Below are positions 1-5,458 of a DNA stretch of 7,209 nt, in pieces (the first letter of the stretch is position 1; each line of letters opens with the position of its first letter). The DNA comes from Candidatus Poribacteria bacterium. Its GTDB lineage: Bacteria > Poribacteria > WGA-4E > WGA-3G. The position numbers and the translations under genes are program-made. Location of the stretch: NCBI GenBank assembly GCA_009845505.1, contig VXZL01000308.1, forward strand, positions 5,827 through 13,035, in the 5' to 3' direction. The notes beneath the pieces are model-generated. The model searched no databases, had not been told where the DNA came from, and was given only the letters and a program-made list of their open reading frames with translations.

Positions 1-184
1 TTCGGGTGACAAGTTTGAAGGCGTGGGAAGTATCTCCCGTCTCCTCGTAGGTGATGATGTCGGAGAGTTCAATCATGCTATCAATCGGAATGTCGACGAG
101 TTCATGCCGTTCCGGCTTTTTTGCGTCAGCGTCTCTCCGCTTGCCGAACAGTGATTTTCCGCCTTTTCTACCAAATAGTGCCAT
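1..184 (-). CDS. Unknown protein, N-terminal part (cut by window edge)
   Basis: This reading frame starts at an ATG at 184 on the minus strand and stays open to the window edge, giving 61 residues beginning MALFGRKGGKSLFGKRR. The first 27 residues are strongly basic with two similar LFG[RK]K/R stretches; a more ordinary acidic and hydrophobic part follows (LVDIPIDSMIELSDIITYEE). No signal peptide or membrane segment is visible, so it is probably cytoplasmic so far. The start is supported by an AGGTGG SD at 189-194 that overlaps the stop codon of the upstream gene; only 8 nt separate the two genes, so translation is probably coupled. I do not recognise the family. Its partner gene encodes a two-helix membrane protein, so a membrane-associated role is possible, but that is inference from position only. 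The C-terminal part is missing, so no length comparison can be made. Confidence 0.6.
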   Translation of the reverse strand, partial: MALFGRKGGKSLFGKRRDADAKKPERHELVDIPIDSMIELSDIITYEETGDTSHAFKLVTR

Positions 185-192
185 CCGACCAC

Positions 193-1326
193 CTAAAAAT
201 AGCCTTTGTTGTACATCACCAACATGATAACGCCAACAACGATGATACCTCCGATGATAAGGAGGAACCATGTTGCGCCTGAAGTTTGCTTTTCGATAAC
301 AACGGTGCGCGTTTCTGGCGGTGCGCGTGTTGAGGGGGTCGTAGAAGCGGATGCAGTGACTGTCGGTCTGTCTTCAGCAGCTGCGAGGAGTTCTGCTTTG
401 AGTGCCTCCTCGTCTGGAAGTTCGTCGACAGTGAAAACTTCTGCGTTTTCCCCGTAAAATTTATCAGGGTTTTCTTCTACATAACTTGCAGTGTAATTTT
501 CGTCGGCGTTCGTGCCAGGGTCTACATAATTTGCGTTAGGTTCAATGCCCTGACTCTCGTAGTAGTCCCGATAGTATTCGTATTCCCTCTGTTTTTCGGC
601 ACTCCAGTGCGACCGGTCATAATCTCGATGGTGATAGTGCCAGAGGTAACTATGGCGAATGGCATGATTGTAATAGTCGTGGAAATAGATACCGAATAAG
701 AGGTTGTTAAACGCCATAGATGCAGTCAGACTGTACATTGAATATCCCATCATGGGATAGTAGCCCCCAAAGTTATTGACAGTGATAACTTGTCGCTGCT
801 GCCGACGGGCGCGGGCAGTTTGACGATTCGCGACCCGGTTTTGGCGTTTCAAACTCCGGTTTTCCGCCTTCAGTTGCCGCACCTGCTTCCGATTTTGTGC
901 TGTCGCTTGCCGTTGTTGACTGCGTGTTGCGTTCCGCGTCGCCGTCGTGCTTCGGTTTGACGTGCTACTCGGTGTAACCCGAGCGCGGTTGGTAGCGGTT
1001 TGCCGCTGTCGTGCTGTGGTACTTGCACGTGTGCTCGTGCTTCTCGATGTACTACTTCTGCTGTAGCTGCTCCCTGTACTACGTGTTGTACGAGATGTTG
1101 AGGTGCGTGGGCTTGTGGAACTTCTACTTGTAGAAGACCGGCTATAAGACCTGCTGGAAGAGCGGCTCGGTGTATAGTTCCGTTTACTTGAACTCCGGCT
1201 GAAACTCCGGCTGCGACTGAAACTCCGCCCCCCGCGCCGCCGCCTCTCTACAATATCCGGCGCAAAACTAAACAGAAAGACAACCAGAACGGCAAGGACT
1301 GAGAGTTTTTTAAATTTATGTGGCAC
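193..1326 (-). CDS. Two-helix membrane protein, Arg/Ser-rich, unknown function
   Basis: The predicted protein has 377 residues and no family I recognise. In order: a short basic start (MPHKFKK); a hydrophobic segment at about 8-22 (signal or anchor; no good cleavage site, since Pro follows SFA); an Arg/Ser/Thr-rich low-complexity stretch at about 28-140 with many RS and SRSS units; a basic charged Q/R/N/K stretch at about 143-180 that could be helical or coiled coil; a Gly/Tyr/Met then Tyr/His-rich stretch at about 187-260; an acidic part at about 267-320; a Thr/Pro linker; and a second membrane helix at about 352-371 with tail MYNKGYF. The simplest topology places the RS-rich and Y/H-rich parts outside the cytoplasm. 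I chose a GTG start at 1326 because AAGGAGG lies 9 nt upstream and the hydrophobic segment then sits at the N-terminus; an upstream TTG at 1368 would add 14 residues and bury that SD. It is coupled to the next gene. The arginine-rich part could bind nucleic acid or anionic polymers, but this is not shown. Confidence 0.7.
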   Translation of the reverse strand: MPHKFKKLSVLAVLVVFLFSFAPDIVERRRRGGRSFSRSRSFSRSSSKRNYTPSRSSSRSYSRSSTSRSSTSPRTSTSRTTRSTGSSYSRSSTSRSTSTRASTTARQRQTATNRARVTPSSTSNRSTTATRNATRSQQRQATAQNRKQVRQLKAENRSLKRQNRVANRQTARARRQQRQVITVNNFGGYYPMMGYSMYSLTASMAFNNLLFGIYFHDYYNHAIRHSYLWHYHHRDYDRSHWSAEKQREYEYYRDYYESQGIEPNANYVDPGTNADENYTASYVEENPDKFYGENAEVFTVDELPDEEALKAELLAAAEDRPTVTASASTTPSTRAPPETRTVVIEKQTSGATWFLLIIGGIIVVGVIMLVMYNKGYF

Positions 1327-1335
1327 CCTGATCTT

Positions 1336-1342
1336 CCTCCTT
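1336..1342 (-). promoter_or_regulatory. Strong SD deciding a GTG start
   Basis: On the minus strand this reads AAGGAGG and sits 9 nt before a GTG at 1326. It lies inside the frame that would result from starting at the upstream TTG (1368), which argues that GTG is the true start of the Arg/Ser-rich membrane protein. Confidence 0.65.
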
Positions 1343-1361
1343 GGATTTTTCGCGAAAAAAC

Positions 1362-1390
1362 TTGACAAAAGCTGCTGAATTTGTTAAAAT
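1362..1390 (+). promoter_or_regulatory. Sigma-70-type promoter for tRNA-Arg
   Basis: A perfect -35 TTGACA at 1362-1367 is followed by a 17-nt spacer and a -10 TAAAAT at 1385-1390 (five of six consensus bases). Transcription would start near 1397, about 60 nt before the tRNA. The spacing and match make this the best promoter in the window. It lies between the two divergent units and overlaps the 5' leader region of the minus-strand membrane gene, so the two units may influence each other. Confidence 0.75.
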
Positions 1391-1406
1391 ATTTCTAAAG
1401 ATGTAC

Positions 1407-1448
1407 GCGAGTTGGATTGATTTCGTTTACGGAATCCGCCTCGCTTTT
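1407..1448 (+). other. Leader hairpin with T-run upstream of tRNA-Arg
   Basis: In the predicted tRNA leader, GCGAG (1407-1411) pairs with CTCGC (1440-1444) and GGATT (1414-1418) pairs with AATCC (1433-1437). A 2x2 internal loop separates the two stems and the apical loop is 14 nt. TTTT follows at 1445-1448, and the tRNA begins at 1457. It could be a weak pause or attenuation site, or a processing structure for tRNA maturation. The pairing is visible; the role is inferred. Confidence 0.35.
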
Positions 1449-1456
1449 AAACTTAT

Positions 1457-1530
1457 GTGCCTGTAGCTCAGTTGGATAGAGCGTTAGCCTCCGGAGCTAA
1501 AGGTCGGGCGTTCGAGTCGCCCCAGGCACG
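1457..1530 (+). tRNA. tRNA-Arg (anticodon CCG)
   Basis: A full 74-nt cloverleaf can be drawn by hand. The acceptor stem is GTGCCTG with CAGGCAC (7 bp, all paired). The D-arm is GCTC/GAGC with loop AGTTGGATA. The anticodon stem is TTAGC/GCTAA with loop CTCCGGA, placing anticodon CCG at 1491-1493. The variable loop is AGGTC, and the T-arm is GGGCG/CGCCC with loop TTCGAGT. The discriminator base is G1530. CCA is not encoded (TTT follows), so it must be added after transcription. The anticodon reads the arginine codon CGG. A strong promoter lies about 60 nt upstream of the expected mature 5' end. Confidence 0.95.
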
Positions 1531-1547
1531 TTTAAGGCTTCAAATAT

Positions 1548-1573
1548 CCCTATGTTATTAGGATACCATAGGG
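1548..1573 (+). other. Inverted repeat just after tRNA-Arg
   Basis: CCCTATG (1548-1554) and CATAGGG (1567-1573) form a 7-bp stem with a 12-nt loop, starting 18 nt after the tRNA. No T-run follows, so it is not a standard intrinsic terminator. It may protect or help process the 3' trailer. A competing pairing (TATCC with GGATA) overlaps it. Confidence 0.3.
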
Positions 1574-1598
1574 TCAGGAAAAAGTCAAGCGAAATTAC

Positions 1599-1715
1599 AT
1601 AGGACTTACGCACTAAAAGATTGATAGATGCAGTTCTTAACTGCCCCTATCCCAGGGATAAGCATCTTTGCTGTCCCAAGATATGTGTCTCAGCTCAATT
1701 TTGCGTAAGTCCTAT
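1599..1715. mobile_element. MITE-like element with 14-bp perfect terminal inverted repeats
   Basis: The left end ATAGGACTTACGCA (1599-1612) is an exact reverse complement of the right end TGCGTAAGTCCTAT (1702-1715). The 117-bp unit has no believable gene. Its interior is rich in short palindromes: AGATGC/GCATCT (1626-1631 and 1662-1667), GCAGTT/AACTGC (1630-1635 and 1639-1644), and TATCCC-A-GGGATA (1648-1660). If the outermost TA is counted as the duplicated target, the ends fit the TA target of IS630/Tc1-mariner-type elements, but no longer duplication is visible. No transposase is nearby, so it would depend on one elsewhere. It separates the tRNA from the lactonase gene, and its right end is followed directly by a run of T's, so it might also end the tRNA transcript. 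An alternative is a non-mobile dispersed palindromic repeat. Confidence 0.6.
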
Positions 1716-1745
1716 TTTTTTACCGAATACCAAAAAAGGAAAGAT

Positions 1746-2630
1746 ATGGCACTTGACGTACGCAGCGAACGGCTTTTAGAGTTGGTTGATGCCGAGGCGG
1801 TTATTGAACAACTGGCGACGGGATGCCAATTCACTGAAGGACCTCTCTGGCACGTTACAGAGCGGTTTTTGCTTTTTAGCGATATTCCCGCAAATGAGAT
1901 GCGCCGGTGGGACGCAGATTCGGGAATGACTGTTTTCCGTGACCCATCTGGAAAATCGAACGGCTTGACTTATGATAAAGGCGGACATCTCATTGCTTGT
2001 GAACACGCGAACCGAAGGGTCTCGCGGACGACAGCGGATGGAGAGGTTATCACAATCGCCTCTCATTATGAGGGGAAACGGTTGAACAGCCCTAATGATG
2101 TCGTCGTGAAGTCTGATGGCAGTATCTATTTCACGGATCCCCCTTACGGGTTGAGCGCATCCTACGGCGTCGAGTCAGAAAAAGAACTCGATTTTCAAGG
2201 GGTCTATCGTCTATCACCCAACGGGGACACATTGACGCTTCTCGTTGACGACTTTGACAGACCCAACGGTCTCTGTTTTTCACCTGATGAATCTATCCTT
2301 TATATCAACGACACCGAACGCATGCATATCCGCGCGTTTGATGTGCAACCCGACGGTACAATTGCGAACGGTCGCGTCTTCGGTGAAGAAGAAGGGGACA
2401 CCGGCAAACCTGACGGAATGAAGGTCGATACGCACGGAAATGTCTACCTAACCGGTCCCAATGGGATTTGGGTTTTCGCACCAGACGGAATGCATCTCGG
2501 AATCATCCTCGTCCCTGAACGCGCAGCGAACTTGGCTTGGGGCGGTGACGACTGGACAAGCCTTTTTATCACAGCGAGCACCTCCCTTTATCGCGTGGAA
2601 TGCAAGGTAGCAGGAGTCGCGGTACCATAA
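1746..2630 (+). CDS. SMP-30/gluconolactonase/LRE-family protein
   Basis: This 294-residue protein matches the usual length of the SMP-30/gluconolactonase family, six-bladed beta-propeller enzymes that hydrolyse sugar lactones using one divalent metal. Family blocks seen in order: FTEGPLW near residue 29 (Glu31, predicted metal ligand), SNGLTYD near 71, NSPNDVVV near 114 (Asn117, predicted ligand), YFTDPPYG near 128, DRPNGLCFSPD near 171, YINDT near 186 (Asp189, predicted ligand), and KPDGMKVD near 221. No signal peptide is seen, so it is probably cytoplasmic. The ATG at 1746 is preferred because a GGAAAG SD lies just upstream; the longer frame from a TTG at 1668 would begin inside the MITE-like element. 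Its TAA overlaps the dut ATG by one base (TAATG), so the two are probably co-transcribed. The exact lactone substrate cannot be read from the sequence. Confidence 0.85.
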   Translation: MALDVRSERLLELVDAEAVIEQLATGCQFTEGPLWHVTERFLLFSDIPANEMRRWDADSGMTVFRDPSGKSNGLTYDKGGHLIACEHANRRVSRTTADGEVITIASHYEGKRLNSPNDVVVKSDGSIYFTDPPYGLSASYGVESEKELDFQGVYRLSPNGDTLTLLVDDFDRPNGLCFSPDESILYINDTERMHIRAFDVQPDGTIANGRVFGEEEGDTGKPDGMKVDTHGNVYLTGPNGIWVFAPDGMHLGIILVPERAANLAWGGDDWTSLFITASTSLYRVECKVAGVAVP

Positions 2631-3067
2631 TGTCGATGAAAATTAATATTAAACGCATAGACAAAACCCTCCCGTTGCCGAAATATGAGACGGCAGGTTC
2701 CGTTGGATTCGATTTAATCTGCCGAGAATCAGCGGAAGTGCCACCAAAATCCATCGTCCTCATCCCTGCGAATGTTATTGTTGAAACACCTCCAGGTTAT
2801 ATGCTAATGGTCTGCGCGCGAAGCAGCACACCCCGCAAATTCGGCTTAATGGTCCCACAGGGCGTAGGCATTGTCGATAACGATTATTGTGGTGAAGAAG
2901 ATGAGTTACAAATTCAGATTTACAATTTCACGGATGCTGTGGTGAATGTTGAAAGAGGCAGTCGAATCGCACAAGCGATTTTTGTGCGTGTGGAGACGGC
3001 GGAATGGAACGAGGTTGAACAGATGCACTCACCCTCTCGTGGAGGATTTGGTAGTACAGGTCAATAG
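2630..3067 (+). CDS. dut: dUTP diphosphatase (trimeric dUTPase)
   Basis: This enzyme hydrolyses dUTP to dUMP and pyrophosphate, keeping uracil out of DNA and supplying the substrate for thymidylate synthase. All five dUTPase motifs are present in its 145 residues: motif 1 AGSVGFDL (22-29), motif 2 ARSS (63-66), motif 3 GVGIVDNDYCGE (78-89) with Asp83 and the deoxyribose-facing Tyr86, motif 4 RGSRIAQ (109-115), and the flexible C-terminal motif 5 RGGFGSTG (137-144). The Tyr in motif 3 and the full motif 5 favour dUTPase over dCTP deaminase. Odd points: motif 3 has Cys where DYRGE is typical, followed by extra acidic residues. The ATG at 2630 overlaps the lactonase stop and has AGGAG 13 nt upstream; an ATG at 2600 would overlap the lactonase by 31 nt. 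thyA begins 2 nt after the stop codon. Confidence 0.9.
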   Translation: MSMKINIKRIDKTLPLPKYETAGSVGFDLICRESAEVPPKSIVLIPANVIVETPPGYMLMVCARSSTPRKFGLMVPQGVGIVDNDYCGEEDELQIQIYNFTDAVVNVERGSRIAQAIFVRVETAEWNEVEQMHSPSRGGFGSTGQ

Positions 3068-3069
3068 AT

Positions 3070-3867
3070 ATGGAACAGTATATAAATGGGCTTCGGCAGA
3101 TATTAGATACCGGTGTTGACCGACCGGGTAGAAACGGCGTAACCCGAGCACTCTTCGGCATGCAAATGCGCTACAATATGGAAGACGGGTTTCCTGCTGT
3201 AACCACCAAAAAACTCGCGTTCCGGTCCGTAAAAGCGGAACTCTTAGGTTTCCTGCGCGGCTACGACCATGTCGATCAGTTTCAAAAACTTGGCACACAA
3301 ATCTGGGATGCAAACGCTGAGGCGTGGGGACGTGGTGGTTACCTCGGACGGATATACGGCGTCCAATGGCGTAGGTGGAAAACAGAGAACGGGACAATCG
3401 ATCAGTTAGCCAGAGTCATCGAACAAATTCAGACGAACCCGCATAGCCGTAAACATATTGTCACAGCGTGGAATCCAGCAGAATTAGATGAGGTGGCACT
3501 CACGCCCTGCCATATCTGTTTCCAATTCGTCGTTGCAGATGGCAAACTGTCGCTGCAGATGTATCAACCCAGTTGTGATATGTTCCTGGGTGTCCCGTTT
3601 AATATCGCCTCCTATTCGCTCCTATTACACATGGTCGCGCAGGTAACAGGCTTTGCGCCTTATGAATTCATCCACACTTTAGGGGATGCGCACATCTATC
3701 ATGAACACTTTGAAGCCGTCAAAACGCAATTGAAACGAAGCCCTTATCCGCTCCCGCGCCTCGAACTAAATCCAAAGATTAAGTCGATTGATGCCTTCAA
3801 GATGCAACACATCCGATTAGAAGATTATCAGCACCACGATGCTATTCGTGCACCAATGATTGTTTAG
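3070..3867 (+). CDS. thyA: Thymidylate synthase, with an altered phosphate site
   Basis: ThyA converts dUMP to dTMP using 5,10-methylene-tetrahydrofolate and releases dihydrofolate. The 265-residue length is normal. Conserved parts: Arg18 in DRPGRNG, Glu57 in AELLGFL, Trp79, Tyr96, Arg127, catalytic Cys147 in LTPCH, Asp170, Asn178 in PFNIAS (selects uracil over cytosine), His208 and Tyr210 in GDAHIYHEH, and a C-terminus ending APMIV. Odd: the usual YQRS motif reads YQPS, putting Pro167 (codon CCC at 3568-3570) where the family has an Arg that binds the dUMP phosphate and the catalytic Cys (E. coli Arg166). The Arg pair SRR reads SRK (Lys128). This could be a natural subfamily trait, a lost activity, or a base error, since CGC to CCC is one change. 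It sits 2 nt after dut with AGG 9 nt upstream of its ATG, so the two are probably one operon. Confidence 0.9.
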   Translation: MEQYINGLRQILDTGVDRPGRNGVTRALFGMQMRYNMEDGFPAVTTKKLAFRSVKAELLGFLRGYDHVDQFQKLGTQIWDANAEAWGRGGYLGRIYGVQWRRWKTENGTIDQLARVIEQIQTNPHSRKHIVTAWNPAELDEVALTPCHICFQFVVADGKLSLQMYQPSCDMFLGVPFNIASYSLLLHMVAQVTGFAPYEFIHTLGDAHIYHEHFEAVKTQLKRSPYPLPRLELNPKIKSIDAFKMQHIRLEDYQHHDAIRAPMIV

Positions 3868-3962
3868 AAGCTGTGAGAATGTCCGAGTCAACGCAGAAGA
3901 ATGTTGTAGTAAACTTACGGTTACCTATACAACTATCCGTTAACAGAAGTGTGTTCGTAGTA

Positions 3963-3978
3963 GGGCAATTCATTGCCC
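3963..3978. repeat. Short palindrome in the thyA-lipoprotein gap
   Basis: GGGCAAT and ATTGCCC flank TC, a 16-bp near-perfect palindrome in the 193-nt gap after thyA. No T-run follows at once, so it is a poor terminator. It resembles short palindromes dispersed in gaps of the genome type suspected here, but copy number cannot be seen from this window. The rest of the gap holds no gene I can support. Confidence 0.35.
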
Positions 3979-4001
3979 GTTGTGCTCGAAAGTGCTATGG
4001 T
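3973..4001 (+). promoter_or_regulatory. Candidate weak promoter for the lipoprotein gene
   Basis: TTGCCC (3973-3978) and TATGGT (3996-4001) are 17 nt apart, each matching four of six sigma-70 consensus bases. TG precedes the -10 by one base (an extended -10). The -35 overlaps the right arm of the palindrome at 3963-3978. The start codon at 4061 is about 60 nt downstream. The match is modest and could be chance. Confidence 0.25.
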
Positions 4002-4060
4002 ATTTTTCTACTTCACTGTAAGAGCGTGTTGTGGGATGTGATACTGACTGGGAGGCGAAC

Positions 4061-4867
4061 ATGAAACGGCAGATAGTTTTGATAATCGGCATTGCACTGC
4101 TCCTCGCAAGTTGTGGCAAATCTAACGAAAATGAATATGCAATGGCGCGCTTGGCGGATATGATAACAGTTTATTGGGTGTTACCAGCGCATTCAGAAAT
4201 TGCCAATTTTGAGCTCACGGACAACGTCTTGGAATTGGAAATTGATATGGGGGACATAGCCGAAAAAAATGGACACCGTATTCTCAAAAAGAAGGAACTC
4301 CTTATTCCGATCGGCGCGTGGCAGGTGTCGTCATCTTTAGCAATTGCAGGAAACTGGGAAACGCTTGAACTCAAAGGAATGAGCAGACTGGATGAACTCG
4401 CAATCTTTCATATCGAAGTTCACCCCATGATGGAATCTACTTCAAAAATGCGCTTTAAGACGCATATTATGTGGAAGTGGATTGATGGAGAATGGAGAGA
4501 ATCACCCCAGATAGTTCCGTTTAAAGGCATCTATGTATCATCTCGTCCGGAGAGGTATCTTCGCAATCTCGGTGAGAAGTCATCTGGACGTTTTGAAGCG
4601 GCAGAAACTTTTCGATCTGGTGACAGAATTACGGCGTATTGGCACAGCCCCGGCAAACCTACAAAGTGGTCCAATCTTGCGCACGCAGAAAGGGGATATA
4701 TAGGCGGTGGGATATCAGAAAAAGGACTGAGACTCCCCGATAATTGGATCCAACGCATGTCCATCGCAGATGTAAAACCCCATGAAAATATAACGTGTAT
4801 AGGAGTCGGAAAAACACCGGAGATTTTCATTGCATATTTCCGCGTCTCATCCAATGCTACTGACTAA
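4061..4867 (+). CDS. Predicted lipoprotein of unknown function
   Basis: A 268-residue protein with a clear lipoprotein signal: MKRQ, a hydrophobic stretch IVLIIGIALLL, then the lipobox LASC with Cys18 as the predicted lipidated residue. The mature protein would be tethered to a membrane outside the cytoplasm. I do not recognise a domain. A ten-residue motif DxITxYWxxP occurs twice, at 33-42 (DMITVYWVLP) and 188-197 (DRITAYWHSP), hinting at two related halves. The body is rich in Trp and beta-prone sequence (IMWKWIDGEWRE near 136). The ATG at 4061 has GGAGG five nt upstream and puts the signal peptide at the N-terminus; a GTG at 4031 in the same frame would add ten residues ahead of it and is rejected. 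It stands apart from thyA by 193 nt and probably has its own promoter. Confidence 0.75.
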   Translation: MKRQIVLIIGIALLLASCGKSNENEYAMARLADMITVYWVLPAHSEIANFELTDNVLELEIDMGDIAEKNGHRILKKKELLIPIGAWQVSSSLAIAGNWETLELKGMSRLDELAIFHIEVHPMMESTSKMRFKTHIMWKWIDGEWRESPQIVPFKGIYVSSRPERYLRNLGEKSSGRFEAAETFRSGDRITAYWHSPGKPTKWSNLAHAERGYIGGGISEKGLRLPDNWIQRMSIADVKPHENITCIGVGKTPEIFIAYFRVSSNATD

Positions 4868-4983
4868 GAACGGGGACGCGTGAGTTTGATCCTCAAGATG
4901 AAGAACTCGAATTTTTTCGCCGTGCGTTTGAAAATTTAAAATACAGAATTTGGCAAAACAATGGCTCAAGAACCACGCATTAA
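4864..4983 (+). pseudogene. Possible gene remnant without a start codon
   Basis: Between the lipoprotein stop and the next gene, one frame is open for 39 codons and reads like real protein: EFDPQDEELEFFRRAFENLK near its middle, acidic then amphipathic. It ends at a TAA (4981-4983) inside the next gene. It contains no ATG, GTG or TTG, and a TGA (4861-4863) closes it on the left. It could be the C-terminal end of a decayed gene or the far side of a frameshift. At this length chance cannot be excluded. Confidence 0.25.
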
Positions 4984-5458
4984 CATTGACAGTCCAGAAC
5001 AGAATGGGAACCATCTGGAGCTTGAGGGATTAACGCCGCCTGAGGAAGCCTCCCTGCTCATTCAACTCGCCTTTGAGGAATTTGAAGAGATTATAATGAG
5101 CTATCCGCATCACGCCGCTTACTGCTTCGCGGCGATCACCCGGCTCGCGGGTACAAATGAGAATCTCTCAACCTTCGCGCGTCGACTTGGAATGTGGCTC
5201 TGGGTGGAAGTACTCGCCTTTCAGGTTGAAGAACCTTTAAACCTCAAGGAGCTTACCGAACATCTTGAAACCGATGTGGAAACTGTACTAATCGGAATGG
5301 ATGAACTCGTGGAGATAAGAGAATTTGATATTGAATGGAAACGCAAACGGGAAATTAAACTCATCCCTCGTATGTCGAAAGAGACAGTGACCCTGTTTGC
5401 TGAGCACGTTATCAGTGGGATAGAAGCCGGGCAACAAGAATTGGGAATGGAATCCTAA
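4961..5458 (+). CDS. Unknown cytoplasmic protein with a possible winged-helix region
   Basis: A 165-residue protein with no family I recognise. The N-terminal 30 residues are polar and probably flexible. Residues 28-60 look helical and acidic (AFEEFEEII), and 68-90 are helical with aromatics (GMWLWVEVLAF). Residues 93-137 have the pattern of a winged helix-turn-helix: LNLKELTEHL as a first helix, a short turn, VETVLIGMDELVEI as a second helix, then a charged strand pair (DIEWKRKREIKLIPR) that could be the wing. This fold guess rests on pattern only. There is no signal peptide or membrane helix. The ATG at 4961 lacks a clear SD, so the start is less certain; Met46 is an alternative. Its stop codon touches the folA start with no gap, so folA is probably translated from the same message. 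A link to folate or dTMP control is only a guess from position. Confidence 0.65.
   Translation: MAQEPRINIDSPEQNGNHLELEGLTPPEEASLLIQLAFEEFEEIIMSYPHHAAYCFAAITRLAGTNENLSTFARRLGMWLWVEVLAFQVEEPLNLKELTEHLETDVETVLIGMDELVEIREFDIEWKRKREIKLIPRMSKETVTLFAEHVISGIEAGQQELGMES

Noticed and set aside
206..457. Plus-strand 83-codon frame inside the membrane protein gene
   Set aside because: It is the antisense shadow of a low-complexity gene and has no SD or recognisable content.
1715..1722. T-run after the right end of the MITE-like element as a true intrinsic terminator
   Set aside because: The only stem next to it is the pairing of the two element ends, with a loop of 89 nt, too long for a standard terminator. 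It is mentioned only as a possibility.
1668..1745. TTG-started extension of the lactonase gene
   Set aside because: It begins inside the MITE-like element, adds residues not expected in the family, and the ATG at 1746 has a good SD.
2600..2629. Earlier ATG for dut
   Set aside because: It would overlap the lactonase by 31 nt and add ten residues not typical of dUTPases; the overlapping TAATG start at 2630 is more likely.
3873..4064. 63-codon GTG-started plus-strand frame in the gap after thyA
   Set aside because: It has no clear SD, crosses the palindrome and the candidate promoter, overlaps the lipoprotein start, and its peptide shows no domain-like pattern.
4880..4939. Short GTG-started frame of about 19 codons after the lipoprotein gene
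   Set aside because: It is too short, with no SD and no recognisable peptide.
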